In this document: one piece after another, positions 1 to 13,300 of the stretch
Layout: each line of letters opens with the position of its first letter
Position numbering within the stretch: position 1 is the first letter of the stretch
From: Polydactylus sextarius
Lineage: Eukaryota > Chordata > Actinopteri > Polynemidae
Reading direction: 5' to 3'
DNA length: 64,000 nucleotides
NCBI GenBank assembly: GCA_016801845.1
Contig: CM028906.1
Coordinates: 124,001-188,000 of the forward strand
Position numbers and translations under genes: made by a program
Notes under the pieces: model-generated
Seen by the model: only the letters and a program-made list of their open reading frames with translations
Databases searched by the model: none
What the model was told of the DNA's origin: nothing

Positions 1-2170
1 ACTCTCCCAGTTTGGGGGTCACTGCCCCGAATGCTCCTACTACCACGGGGACCACGCTCGCCTTGACCTTCCACATCTATTCCAGCTGTTCTTTCAACCC
101 TTGGTACTTTTCAACCTTTTCGTGTACCTTCTTTCTGATGTTGGCGTCAGCTGGTACCGCCACATCTATCACCACTATATTCTTCTGCACTTTGTCCACC
201 ACTGCTATGTCTGGTTGGTTAGCCAAGAGCTATTTGTCAGTCTGGAAGCTGCAGTCCCACAGAGCCTGGGCACTGCTGTTCTCATCCACCTTCTGTGGCA
301 CAGCCCATTGGGATTTGGGTCCTTCTATTCCATACTGCGTACAGATGTTCCTGTACACTATTCAAGCAACCTGGTTGTGCTTCTCAATGTACGCTGACCT
401 GCCTAGCATCTTACACCCTGCCACTATGTGCTGGACTGTCTCAGGGGCATCTTTGCACAGTCTGCACATTGGGTCTGGTCCACTGTGTAGATTTTGGCCT
501 CTATGGCTCTTGTACCTATGGCCTGTTCTTGTGCTGCCATGATTGGTGCCTCTGTGCTGTCTGTAAGTCCAGCCTTTTCCAGCCACTGGTAGCCACTTCT
601 TCAGCCACCTCTTCAAATTGACAGTGGTACATTCCATGTAGGGGCTTATCCCTCCAAGTTCTCTGCTCCTCTTCCTCTACACTCTCATTGGGTTTCTGCT
701 GCCTGGGGCATTCATTTAGCAGTTCATCCTTTGTGGCCATTTTCTTATATTCTTGGATGTTCAATGTTTCAACCTGGATCGTGGCCTTGATGCTCACAAG
801 TCCTCAGCCTCCCACTTTCCGCTTAGTGTACAGTCTCAAGGTGCTGGATTTGGGGTGAAACCCTCCGTGCATGATGAGGAGCTTTCTTGTCTTGATATCA
901 GTGGCTTCTGTCTCCTCCTTTAGCCAGTATATGATCCCATTTGGTTGTGGCTGACTTCCTCGCGGCCTCCTCATTGTTCCCATGAGCTTGTGGGATACCA
1001 AGGTACTTGTACCAGTCTTGGATATCACCTATGTTGCCCTCTGGTAGGTTGGCCCTTTCAGTTCTGATCATCTTGCCTCTCTTTGAGGTCATCCGGCCCT
1101 GTGTGTGGATTAGTGAGTCGATTTGTCGATCATTCCTGGTGTACAGCTTGATGTCATCCATGTAGAGCAGGTGGCTGATTGTTGCTCCACTTCAGAATTG
1201 GTACCTGTATCCACTCTTGATCTGACTAAGGGGGTTCAGGCCTATGCAGAACAGCAGTGGTGATAGTGCATCACCTTGGTATATGCCACACTTGATGTTG
1301 ACTTCGGCTATTGGCTTTGAGTCTGCCTCTAGGGTTGTCTTCCACATTCCCATCACGTTGGATGAAGGCCCTTAGGGTCCTGTTGATCTTATACAGTTCT
1401 ATTATCTTACACAGTTCGAGACTTTCCAGTATCCATGAGTGGGGCATTGAGTTGCAGGCTTTCTTGTAGTCAATCCAGGTGGTGCACAGGTTGGTCTGTC
1501 TGTTCTTACAGTCTTGAGCAACTGCTCTATTGACCAGCAGTTGGTGCTTGGCTCCTTTGGTGTTGCTATCAATTCCCTTTTGAGCCCCGCTCATGAATTG
1601 AGCCACATGCTTACTCATCTTAGCCGTATTGATGCCTGACGGGGCCTTCCATGTTGTGCAGAGACAGGTTATTGGCTGGTAGTTGGATGGGATGGGTCCC
1701 TTATGGGATCCTTTTGGATTAGGACTGTCCTGCCCTGGGTTAGCCACTCTGGGTGGGACCCATCCCTCAGCAGATGGTTCATCTGTGCTGCTAGGCGTTC
1801 ATGGAGTGCAGTTAGCTTCTTCAGCCAGTAGGCGTGGATCACATCGGGGCCCGGTGCTGTCCAGCTCTTCATCTTTGACACTCTTTCTTGGATGTCTGCC
1901 ATTGAGATGGTTACTGGTTGTTGTTCTGGGAGATTGCTGTGGTCAGCTCTTAGGTCTACTAGCCATTGGGCATCTGAGTTGTGTGATGCCTCTCTTTCCG
2001 ATATTCCCTTCCAGAATTGTTCCACCTCAGCTCTTGGTGGGTCTTACCGGTTGTCATTATTTCCCTGCCACTGAGAGAACACCTTGGCCGGTTCAGTGGA
2101 GAACAGTTTATTTATTCTCCTGGCCTCTGCCTCTGAAGTATATCTCTTCAGTCAATGGCCAGAGCTGTTA
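1..2170 (-). mobile_element. Decayed R4/Dong-type (Rex6-like) LINE, 5'-truncated, 3' end off window
   Basis: Read on the minus strand from about 2150 down to 1, broken frames give a reverse transcriptase (IDYKKACNSMPHSW, then a GDALSPLLF box near 1260 and a degraded YMDDIKLY box near 1150), a zinc-knuckle-like CRLCKDAPETVQHIVAGC near 470-420, and a terminal PDIAVVDK...VVIDVAVP segment that fits a restriction-like endonuclease. Several stops and frameshifts make it inactive. RT plus a C-terminal restriction-like endonuclease is known for the R2/R4 group; the clade name is my inference. Confidence 0.8.
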
Positions 2171-2789
2171 ATCTATTTACAGTAATTTACAGTGTTTTTT
2201 TCCAGTCTGTACAAAATTTGAGACATTCTAGAAAAAAATCTACATACATCAGTATCTGCTGATATTGATATACTGGATATCGATATCAGCCAAAATTTTC
2301 ACGTTGGTGCATCCCTACATTAGTGTACTACTAGTACAGTAGTACAGTATAGTAGTGTACTAAATATATCACATAAGCCATTCTAGGTTGTTTCTGAACT
2401 GTCATGTGATCATCTTCTAAGAATGTTTTACTTATAAGATTTGATATTGGAATTTGTCACATAGTTTGTTGATTCATAATGTACACTTGTGCTTATAAAA
2501 ACAAGGTATGACAGGTATGACGAGGTTATGACAGTATCCATGCAATAATGCATGTGTTTAAATATGGTTTTTGATATCTTGTAGGAGTGTTTATATGAGT
2601 GTCTTCATACATATTCTTGCAAGAATAGGTACAAGGTTGGTCCTAAATTTCACTGGAAGTGGTCTTAAAAATCCCTTAAAAAGAATGAAATTTAAGTTTA
2701 AAAATCCTGGGGGTATCCTGAAAATTACCCTACCATACCCAAGTTGAAAATCCAAATCCTGGTCTTCCAGTAGCCCCTTGACATTACTA
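2171..2789. other. AT-rich intergenic stretch with a hAT-like terminal relic
   Basis: No gene. Around 2250-2317 there are repeated GATAT(C/T)-type tracts ending in GTTGGTGCATCCCTA, which looks like the right end of a non-autonomous hAT element (TAGGGATGCACC in reverse). Its other end was not found, so it may have been cut by the LINE to the left. Confidence 0.35.
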
Positions 2790-3306
2790 AGGCTGCATCC
2801 AAATCCTTAGTACACACTGAATACTACTGAGTGCCTACCAGTTTTTTTATTTACTGAAGTGCATGTGCATTTACTGAACAGTCTGCATACATCACAGGAC
2901 ATCTGACCCTTTTGCTGTTCCCCTGTTATCACTAAACAAATTTTGAATAAAATTGTAAAAATATCAAAATAATCTCTCCCTGGACGCTGTCTCCATTCCC
3001 ATTCACTAACAAACACATAGATATAGTTGTCGATCACTGTTTACTATACGTAATTAATTTATCTGAGTAAGTATCTGATGTCACATTTAGCGTCCGAAGT
3101 TTCTTCTTCTATGGTTTTCAATCTCCCGATGACTTCTGGGATAGTGTAGTTAACGTAGTGTACATTGCTAGCATATTGCAAAATCCTAGCGGAAGTAATA
3201 AGCCATCCTACTAAAAGCATACTAAGGTATTCGGACTTACTAGATTGTCGCTTACTCATTTTTGCCTACTACGTAGTAGGCTAGTAGGGATATTCGGATG
3301 CAGCCT
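2790..3306. mobile_element. MITE with GGCTGCATCC terminal inverted repeats
   Basis: Left end AGGCTGCATCCAAATCCTTA at 2790 and right end, read in reverse, AGGCTGCATCCGAATATCCC ending at 3306. The 517-bp interior has no coding capacity. TAA and TGA just outside the GGCTGC ends could be a decayed 3-bp duplication, which would suit a PIF/Harbinger-type element, but this is weak. Confidence 0.65.
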
Positions 3307-4320
3307 GAGACTTATCGGGAAGTGTTGCCATCTACATGGACCCCAGAATTCCTGTCAGGCTCTGTAATTTCTACCAAAGCGTTCCTGCCCCAGGGTGTTT
3401 GAATTGGTATCTTGGTTGAAACCTTACCTGAACATCCTCTTAGCAACTGGGTGATGTCAGAGGAAGAGAGCTGTGAAAACACCATGTCACAAAATGAGGC
3501 TCTCATTGTTGAACAGCAGGGGCCAGTGATCAAGCTCCTTCTAAAGTACAAGACTCTTTTTGCAACCAGTTTTTGCAACCAGATCTAGCCCATCTTTCTG
3601 TTGTCAGCTACAACATTGACACTAGGACTTCCAGACCGGTGCTCCAACCAGTCTGCTGGACACTGCTGGGGTTCCAGGGTGAAGAGGACCAGTACCTCAA
3701 AGAAATGCTGGAGGCAGGAGTAGTTGTTCCTTCTTCCTCTAAATGGGGGGGAGCACCAATCATCCTCATAAGAAAGAAGGATGGTGGTGTCTGTTGGTAT
3801 GTCAACTATCAGCGTCTACACAGCCTTACACAGAGAGACGTATACCCACTGCCTAAATTAGATGACTGTCTTGATGTTTTGGGGGGAGCCACTGTCTTCT
3901 TTACTCTGGACCTCCAATGTGGATACTGGCAGATTTCTGTAGACCCCAAAGACTATAGAAAAACAGCATTCATCATCCACCATGGTCTCTATAAATATTG
4001 ACATTTCTATAAATATATGCCATTTGGCCTCTGCAATGCCCCAATGTTTCAGAGAGCCATGGAACTGGTCCTCAGAGGATTTCAGTGGAAGATGCTTCTT
4101 GTCTACTTGGATGATATAATTATCTCAGGTGCAGGGATGGGGAGATCTTGCAGAACTTATTTGATATCTCTGAATACCTCCACAGCTATGATTTGACAAG
4201 GTCTTTCTTGGGAAACTTGGTCAATGGACAGGGAATAAGTCCCAACCCAGCACTGGTCAAGAATGTGGAGTGGCCACCTCCCAAGAACATTCAGCAACAC
4301 CTGAAAATGTAATAAAATTT
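3307..4320 (+). mobile_element. Ty3/gypsy LTR-retrotransposon pol fragment (decayed)
   Basis: Plus-strand frames show gypsy-type reverse transcriptase: a WGGAPIILIRKKDGG block at about 3745, YPLPKLDDCLDVLGGA at about 3845, a degenerate TLDLQ-GYWQI block and a YLDD-type box near 4105. The frame is broken by a stop after 3999 and by other lesions. No LTRs are visible and the left side abuts the MITE. It is an inactive fragment. Confidence 0.8.
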
Positions 4321-4326
4321 GCACTT

Positions 4327-4328
<2 letters not shown>

Positions 4329-4367
<39 letters not shown>

Positions 4368-4370
4368 CAT

Positions 4371-4421
<51 letters not shown>
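4329..4421. repeat. Compound (TA)n-(CA)n-(TA)n microsatellite
   Basis: About 20 bases of AT alternation, then about 22 bases of CA, then about 30 bases of AT. The order suggests slippage from a CA core. Confidence 0.95.
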
Positions 4422-4425
<4 letters not shown>

Positions 4426-5022
4426 GGCTCGAACAATACACAAAATTCAAGTTTAGGTTCAGTTCAATACTTGAGTGTAGTTTATTGAAATTACCAACAT
4501 TTGTTTCAACTCAAAATAATCGCAGGGTCAGTGTGTGGCGGCCTCCAATGTTAATAAATGGATGGTTTCTTTATCTCGCTCCCTCACACTCTCCCGTGCA
4601 CACGCACGCACACACACACACGCAAGCACACACACACAGGTCTGCAGCATGTAGTTTATGAAGCGACCGCAAAGAAGACGATCGGTAAAGTCCATCCCAA
4701 ACTCCTGTCCTGTCATTGATCGGGGTCTCATCCTTGGTGGAGACACGGACGTTACAAGGATAGAGTTAGACAACGTTCCTGAAAAGTTCTGCCTTTAAAT
4801 GTTACCAGGAAACAAATCTATTGAATGTGGGAGGCGCAGCTTAGTCTTAGGATCTGCGCTCGACAATGCAGCTTAAGGTGGAATAGTCGGGTGCAGATCC
4901 ATTGAGCTTTCAGCACAGAGCACATCGCCAGAAGATTATAAAATAAATACATAAAAAATTACGTATAGTTTGATTCATACCATACTGAACCGAGACCACT
5001 GTATCGAACGGTTCGATACAGA
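4426..5022. repeat. Probable non-autonomous DNA element with a CA microsatellite inside
   Basis: The segment starts near GGCTCGAACAATAC and ends near CGAACGGTTCGATAC, and has CA-rich simple sequence at about 4600-4640. The ends resemble each other in reverse only loosely and no target duplication was confirmed. No coding sequence. Confidence 0.3.
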
Positions 5023-6324
5023 TACACAGGCAGACTGTGGCTGTGTCAATGAATGAAGAGTCTACTGTGAATTCACCCCACACCAATTATTGCTGTCTTT
5101 AGCTTTTAAGTGTCTGTTGTTCAGTTGATGCCCGTTTTACCCTTTAATAATGTGATGAACAACATGATCAATGTCCTGATCTACTTCCTGCTTTCAGTTT
5201 GTCTTCACTCTGACATGAATGAGAAGCTCTGAGTTAGTTGTGTAGTTCGGGGAGTTTCCTGGAGTTTCAAGGCTCATGTGTTGGATGTTTCAAGGTTGAA
5301 CCAGTTCAGCTGTTCATTTTTAAACACCAGCAGCTTTGTGTTTAGCTTGAGTCTGCTGCAGGGCAGCTAATCTAAACTCAGCTGACAGTTGCTGGGGGTG
5401 GGGAACATACCTGGGAGCTCAGTTAACTCTTGTTCTGCTTTTTTCACTCAGCTCTGTAACCGCCACCTCCCCAATCTCCTCCACCACTCTATCTCCTTCA
5501 CCTCTCCCATCCCTCCTTGTTTTTGTTTACTTTATTTCCTTTTTTCTCAGAGAAAGAACAGCTTCAGGTGGAACGTAGTCATACTAGATCACTGGTAGCC
5601 AAAGAAGCAAAGCAACAGATGATAATTACATTCATTGTCAATATCATCTTTGTTCTGATTCTCCAGCTAATATTTCTCTTTTTCCATTGTTTAAAAAAAA
5701 GGAAACATAATATTGTATCTGTCAACATTATGTGGCTTTTATCACGCAAAGCATGATGGGAACTGTTGTTCTTTCAGAGCTTTGTAAATGTTGATGAGCA
5801 TAGTTTGTTGTGTGTCTTCATGTGTCGAGCACATACTGATACTCATAGCTGGACTGGACGTGTCCACATAGCTGAAAAAATTAGCTCGAAAGAAGAGTAG
5901 AAAGTTGTTTGTTAAAACACCAGCATGTGAACTGCTGGATTCAAACATGCAGCTTTCTGTTTCTGACAATCAAACATCCTCTGCTTGGCTTCCAGCAGCT
6001 GGAAGTCATTACGACTCCTCCTCCTCTGCTCCTCCCCTCCCCCACAGCCTGACTGTGTTAACCACACTATAAATCCATGCAGGACTTAGGCTCAGACTCA
6101 GATCCAACTGGGTCAACTTTAACAGCAGCATTACTGGTTAGTTAGAACAACTCCAACAATCTGCTTGGATATGAAGATGTGCTTGTTAATCTGTGGAACA
6201 GAGATTACAAAGGACAAATATTTCAGTCTGAAAATATACTGTATGACTGAAAACCACAACAGTCATATGACCAGTCACTGACCAATCAGTGATCCATCAA
6301 TCACTTAAAGTTTAGATCAGGAAG
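5023..6324. other. Intergenic, nothing assigned
   Basis: No exon-like or transposon coding sequence recognised. A CTATAAAT motif at about 6068 after a C-rich run looks promoter-like, but no gene could be attached to it. Confidence 0.5.
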
Positions 6325-7310
6325 ACTTTCAATTCAATTCAGTTTTATTTATATAGCACCAGATCATAAAAATATTTATCTCAAGGTACTTTACATAGAG
6401 AAACCCAACATTTCCGCAATGAGCAAGTGCTTGGTGACAATGAAGAGGAAAAACTCCATTTTAACTTGAACAAATCTCCAGCAGAACCAGACTCAGAGTG
6501 GATGGTCATCTGCCTCGACTGGCTGGGGTGAAATGAAAACAGAGAAAAGAGAAAGAGAAGAGACAGAGGAAAGGGAGAGGAGGAGGATGGGGGAGGGGGA
6601 GGAAGAAAAGAGGGAGACCAGGAAGAGACAATAGAGACTAGATGTTTACAAGAAGTTGTTAAAGCAAAATTATCATTACAATTAATATTACAATAATAAT
6701 AATAACTGGGAGAGAGAACAGATGAGTGTTAATAATATGTAATACATTAATATTAAGACATGAAGTGTGAGGGAGAGACAGAGACAAGAGGAGTGAGGGA
6801 CAGAGAGAAGAGGAGCAGTGTATTGTCAGAGTTCCCCAGCAGTCTAATCCTATAGCAGCTTAACTAAAGGAAGGCTTTATCATAAAGGAAAGTTTTTAGT
6901 CTAACCTTAAATGTAGAAAGGGTGTCTGCCTCCCGGACCCAAACTAGGAGCTGGTTCCATAGAGGAGCCTGATAACTGGAGGCTCTACCTCCCGTTCTGG
7001 TCTTAGAGACACTAGGAACCACAAATAAACCAGCAGTTTGTGATCGAAGTGATCTATTAGGATAATAAGGAACTATGAGCTCCTTAAGATATGATGGAGC
7101 CTGATCATTAAGGGTTTTATAGGCAAGCAGGAGGATTTTGAAATCAATTCTAGACCTTACAGGAAGCCAATGAAGAGCAGCCAATACAGGAGAAATATGA
7201 TCTCTGGTCCTACTTCCTGTCAGTACTTGTGCTGCAGCATTCTGGATTAACTGAAGGTTTTTGATGAAGTTACTGGAAATGTACAACTTTCTGTTGTACA
7301 TCTAATTTTA
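6325..7310 (-). mobile_element. LINE-2 copy, 3' portion with ORF2 C-terminus
   Basis: The minus-strand frame 7301-6864 encodes the conserved tail of fish LINE-2 ORF2 (RDHISPVLAALHWLPVRSRI, YYPNRSLRSQTAGLFVV). The 3' UTR follows to 6325 and ends in the TTTATTTATATAGC and AATTGAATTGAA tail seen in the other copies at 14.0-14.9, 54.0-54.3 and 62.7-63.7 kb. 5'-truncated. Confidence 0.88.
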
Positions 7311-10218
7311 TCCACTGAAGTTTTAGTGAAGACACTGTGACTCACACATTAAATTTAACTCACCAATAAAAGCTCAGATAGTATCTGGAACAGCTGCTCT
7401 GAGATCACTTCACAGGACTAAACACGTCCTCAACCGAGGGACTGATCTGTGATCGTCATTTCAGCAACAGAAGAAATCATCATCACCATTCTCTATAACC
7501 AATGTAACACTCGATAGGTGGAGGTAATAATGATGGGTGGAGGGCCTGGTGGTTTATTGTCATCAGTTCTGTTGTAGTCCTGGTTCTGACCATGCATCCT
7601 TCACAGAACTCTGAGGGTAAACTGCTGAACGAAACTCAGAATAAATAAATGCCACGTTAGTCTGGATCAAATCATTTTTAAAGAACCAGCTGAGCTTGGT
7701 TTTACACAGGAGACTAAACTAACTGTGACAAGGGTTCAAGGTCAAAGTCTGCAAACCAGTAGCACTGGAACGAGTTCAGAAGCTCTTTTATGAATGCTGC
7801 ACATTTCAGAGAGAACACATGAACCTGTGGATCTTCTCCAGTGGTGATGACGTGTCATCACATTTTTCTGGACATTGACAAAATGTGGTCACCTGACTGC
7901 AGCCCCAATCTGTTTCAGTACTGGCTGTTTCTGTTTCTTTAAGCAGATGGCACTGTCTCCCTTTGAATGGCAGACAATTGTGACTCTTTACCAAAGGTCA
8001 CATGTCTCTGTTGCACAGACACTTAATGGATATTTGAGGAGGAAAATGTTCACACCCTGATCAACATACCGCTGTGTTTAAGAAGAAAACTGTATGTCTA
8101 GGGAGGGTGAAGCTTCATTCATTCAGAGCTTCATTTAGAAACAAAGCTCTGAAAAAACTGGATCTAACTCTGTTCACTTCGTCAGTTCAGGGTCCAGGAT
8201 TAGGTTCACTCTAAAGCTACTCTGCTCTTCCACCTTCTCTGGTAGTAAAGAGCACTCCTCAAAATGGAATTATTCGCGGAAGTTTTGACAGATTTCCAAA
8301 CGGTTCAATTTGTTAAAAACGTCACACATGTAGCTATGATACAAAATGCTTGGATATTTTAAAAATGCTGGTTTTAGTACCCAAATACAAACAAATACAA
8401 ATTCTACTTAATGTTATCAGCAGATGAGCTTCTGAGAAAATGGAAAAGATGCCGTACCACGTTTGGATGCTCTGTTCTCTAGCAGAATATACAAACCAGA
8501 TTTAGAGGGATCATTTTCCACAGCAAAGATGTAATTAAGAGATACAGTAATGTAGTGTGAGCAGGTTGTTAAATAGTGAAATAAACCCTGACAGGACAGA
8601 CAGAACCCCTCAGCCCCCATTAGATGTCCTGTCATTTCCAGAGGAACATCTGTTTGAATGCCACCGCTTTTCATCGACTAATATAATTTATCTCGATAAC
8701 ATTCTCCAGCCACACATCACCAACCTCACACACTGCGGATGTGCGCTCACATCACAGCGCATTTTATGCGCACAGAAGTTTACAGAAGTGTACAGAAGTT
8801 TTCTGCCTTCTTTCTGTTGGCTGAGCAGAACTCACATGTTAATTTTTTTAATTAGTATTTTATTGAGTGTTTGTGTTCATATTGTCGAAATTTAAATGAC
8901 TTCAATACGTATAAAATAAAAAATGTGTAAACAATGTATCAGGTGTTAAAGTGGGGTATTAAGTTAGAGGGTGATGTAAAACAACATTTTGTTTAAATGG
9001 GGTTTAAATTACTCTTTGAAGTAGCCACAGAATTAATAATTTCTTTGTTTAAAAGCCTAAGTCAATTAAATCAAAGTGAAGTGCAATCATAGCCTAGCAA
9101 ATATATGCCTTACCTTTTTGAATAATGTTTTTATATTTCATTTTTAGTTGCCTTTAAGTTCTCCTCTCCCCTGTTGGATTGCACCTAAATAAAAATCAGA
9201 TTTAATTCCTATTCATATTCCTAACTATATTCTATGATCTTACGATTAAATGTTACAACAGTGGTATAGTACATTTAAACTTACATGGTAAGTTATTTTC
9301 TCCCATTTATGATCACTTTTATTGTGTAGACACATCATTCCTCTATGCAATGCACTGTAGGAGCAAGTGGCCCTGTTCCAAGATGGCTACCCTGTAGGCA
9401 CGTCACTCTAGTCGGCAGCAGCAGTCAATGCAGTGTCTACGTATATATGTCTATGGTGCAGATGTTTCCACAATGACAGCAGCAGATCAGGGGTTAGATT
9501 ACCCAAGATACACTTGGAGCTGCTCACTCTTACACATAACATCCAATCAGATCTCACTCAGCTTAATAATGGACCAATCACCAGACAGCAGTGCTCCTCT
9601 GTTTTCAAAATAAAAGTCAGCTGAAACAACCAACATCTGGAAACCATCTTCATTTGCTTTCATCCTGTTTTTATTGTTGCCATGGTGACGTCCAGCAGAG
9701 GGTTAGCCTCACAGTCTGTGTGAGTGTTGGTGTTTGTATGTGTGTGTTGTAAACAGCTGTTACACACGTTAACCACTGTGCAGCATCTTGGTATGAACTG
9801 GATCTTGTTTCTTGTTTGCTGCCATCTGCTGGTCAGACTCAGGAAGATAAAATGAGTGAAGTGTGTGTGTCTCTGTGTGTGAACAAACAACAAACCAGAC
9901 ATCATTAACCATCTTTATATAAAAACATTGCTGTGCAAAGATCAGGGCATATACAGCTCAGACTGATTCATTCATCAAACTATTTTTTCCTATTGATCAC
10001 CATGGAAATCTTGTTATTAACTGTAAATCATGTTTTAGTGCAAACTTTCTGTTATGGCTTCATTTTAAACATCCTCCATCACAACAAAACTTCAATCAAA
10101 TAGGAAGTGACTTTCAACAATAAGAACCTCCAGAGTAACAAACATTAACAGCTGAAATTTACTTTGGTCCTTTACTGATTGGTAGGTTTCATCTGAGCAG
10201 GTGTGACATGAAGTGACC
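7311..10218. other. Intergenic sequence and VPS13C 3' UTR, no other gene seen
   Basis: The part nearest 10218 is expected 3' UTR of VPS13C. The rest is AT-rich single-copy-looking sequence with CA/TG tracts (about 9715-9750). No frame here shows recognisable protein similarity. Confidence 0.5.
9670..9675 (-). promoter_or_regulatory. Candidate VPS13C polyadenylation signal
   Basis: On the minus strand an AATAAA hexamer lies about 545 bases after the VPS13C stop codon, giving a plausible 3' UTR of about 0.55 kb. Other AATAAA hexamers occur further downstream (for example around 9315), so the true end is not fixed by sequence alone. Confidence 0.3.
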
Positions 10219-10320
10219 TCACTGCTTGCTGTCCAGTTTCAGGAAGCGCTGTGACTTCTGTCTCGCCATGCGGTACTGCTGCTGTGCCCCATGAGCGTCT
10301 GATATGGCCACCTGCAGCGC
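10219..10320 (-). CDS. vps13c: VPS13C last exon with stop codon (residues 2276-2308)
   Basis: Encodes ALQVAISDAHGAQQQYRMAR then QKSQRFLKLDSKQ and TGA. Separated by a 7.1 kb intron, but phase, CTTCAG acceptor and the basic/Gln-rich helix fit the VPS13C tail. Confidence 0.8.
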   Translation of the reverse strand, partial: ALQVAISDAHGAQQQYRMARQKSQRFLKLDSKQ

Positions 10321-13300
10321 CTGAAGGTAACCAGAGCAACCAGGTGAGAGGGGGCACACACACACATGCGCGCGTGCGTGCACAATACCAGAATTTCAGA
10401 CTTGATACCGATACCCAGGAATATACTTGATACTCGATACCATTTTCGATACTATGGGTGAAAAAGTAACAAAATCAAAGCAGCATATTTTGTACATCTG
10501 TATTGTGTAATAAACATAAAAATACAAACAACAATGACATCTTTGTGGTTGGTCAATTTTTATCAGCTTCCATTTGTGACTATAAAGAAATGTAACATTT
10601 CATGTTCATGTTAAATTTAGGTCGTCTATTTCCATTGCAAATAGGTATTTATAGGTAATAAGTGTACGTTTGCATCGAAGCACTGAGCTTCGCTGTTAAT
10701 AGATTTTCAATCGCTTATGATGTGACATTTGAATGTTTGATTTAGCTCATCAATTGAAAGAGCCACACTCATCTAGCACTCTTAGTGAACACACACCACA
10801 CGTTTCCCTGCCACCAAAAAATAAAAGAAAAGAAAGCGATGGAGAAGAGACAGGTATTGTGTACAATTTTTTAACTTCTTGCTACCTGAGCTCCAGGGTG
10901 CCAGGGGCACAGTGTGTTACATTGCACTACGATGTAACCATTTGCACTACGTCAATGCACTTGACTCTCCACTTTCAAATCCATGCTCAAACCTCACCTT
11001 TTTACTATGGCTTTCTTACTGTAGTCTAATTTTTTATGAGATTGAGATTTTATTCATTCCATGTTTGATCTTGGCAGATGAATAAATAAAGTGGTGTGTA
11101 GTGGTGTGTGTTGCTTCCATCTGAAAGGGGTCAAGTGTCTCGCAAGGAATGTAGTGAAAGCTATGACAACATGAGCTTAAGTTGGCAGAACAGATAGAGA
11201 TTCCTCAGACAGTAGTTTGATAAGGTTATCATGTCCCACTATTGATAATGGTAGCAAGGCCCACCTACTCATGTCCTGTTTGCACTTATCAAGGAGAAGA
11301 GTAAAATTCTAGGTAGACAAAGACAAATTATGAGTAATCTCAATTACCAAGTATTTGAAGCCATTTTGGACCCTTATAAAGGGGGAAGGGTATGTAGTGG
11401 ATGAGGTTACTTCAGCTTTTAAGGAGAAATTTTCACTCTTTTAGAGATAGACTTTAAATTTTAAGTCATCCCGCTGACTTAAAATCCCGGCCCATCCCGG
11501 CTCAATTGAAATTCCAAACAAGAGGGGGGGCAGAGAACACCCCTGCCTTGTACCCCTTGCAAGGGGGAAATAAGCAGACTGGGTATTATTAGTGGTTATC
11601 GATGCCAAAGGAGAGGATTAAAGCGGTTTGATCCAGGCAATGAACTCTTCTTTAGAGCCAAACTTTCAAAGAGTGAGAAATAAGTGCTTCCACTGGACCC
11701 GGTCAAAGGCCTTTTCGGCATCAAGTGAAATTACTACCTAGGGCTACTTAGACCGGACCAAATGAATTACATTAAATAGCTTTCTCAAATTTGAGTAGGA
11801 GCGTTGGCCATGGATAAATCTCTTTTGATTGGGCGAGACAATGTCAGGAATCACACTCTTCAGACGCTTAGTCAAGACCTTAGAAAGTTTCTTAAAGTCC
11901 ACATTTAGCAAAGAAATAGGTCACCAGGACGAACATAGAAGTGGGTCTTTATCTTTTTTACCCAGTAGGGAAGTTGAGGCTTGTCTCAGTGTCATACAAA
12001 GAGTCCCTAGTGAGAGTCCTTCCTTATGCATTGCTTGGAGAGTTGGGGCTAACTGAAGGGCAAACTTTTTTTATAGAATTCACAAGTCAGGGCCAGCTGA
12101 CTTATTTTGCATAGATTTTATGGCCATGGTAATTTCGGAAATTGAAAATTATGTCTGCACACAGTATTTTAGTCCTCAGACACAGCTGGAAGAGAAAGAA
12201 AAGAAAATATGAGGAAGATCCGAGTCATAACTGCTTTCCGATGTGTAAAGGTCAGAGTAGAAGTGCAGGAAGGTGTTGTTTATTTCATCATGATCTGTCA
12301 ACATCTCACCCATATGTGTTTGAATCTTTGTAACTGAGCGAGAGACAACTGCCTGATGAGCTTGTATAGCTAGTAGTCTATTTGATTTGTCCCCAAACTC
12401 GTAGATATTGTCCCTAGCCTTCATAATGAGACGTGTTGCCTCATCAGTAGTTGAAAGGTCACACTCAGTCTGTAGTCTTAAGCAGTTTTTATACAGATCT
12501 GAGGTGGGGCTTTGCACATATTTTGAGTGAATATCTAATATTTGTTGAGAAATATCTTGTAATCTTGATTTTTTTCTTTTTATAAGTGTGGAAGAATATG
12601 CTATTATTTGTCCTTTAATATATATACTTTGAGGGTCTCCCATAATGTGGCGTATAAATTCTCTTGGGAAGTATTTGTCTAGGAAAAAATCAATTTGGGA
12701 TGAAATGAATTCTATTTCTATTTCTTGTCTGGTAGCAGAAGGAGGTTGAGTCTCCAAATCCTATTTGGAAGAGGGTGGTTTGGGAGGTCCAGGTCAAAGA
12801 AAATAGCGCTATGGTCTAATATCATAATACTGGTATATGAACATGTTCTAACCTGAATTTGAAGAAAAGGAATAAGCTCTGTCATGAGGAAAATGAAACC
12901 TCCAAACATCTAAAAGACCACATGGATCCATAAAATCACTCACGACTCCCACAAAGTGCTTACAAGGTCAGCATCTTGTAAGCTTCCGGGGGTTGGTTGA
13001 TGACCTGTCAAGGGTGACATCCAGTACGAGGTTAAAATCTCCTCCTATTATGAGATACCCATTATCAGTCGGTATAGTCAGGAATAGTTTTTTTTGAAAA
13101 TATTACTGACACATCGTCACTGTTTGGTGCATATAAGTTCACTAAAATTACAGGGTTGGCAAAGAGTTGTTACCCGTTGGGATCACTAATTATGTCTTGG
13201 GGATGAAAAGAGTTGTTTTTGTTTATTAATATGGCTGTTCGCCTCGCTTTTGCATTAAATTTAGAATGGTACACTTGACCAACCCAGCTTCACTTGTGGC

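Noticed and set aside
6060..6180. TATA-box-like promoter and short ATG frame
   Set aside because: The following frame is short with no homology and no splice-linked continuation was found.
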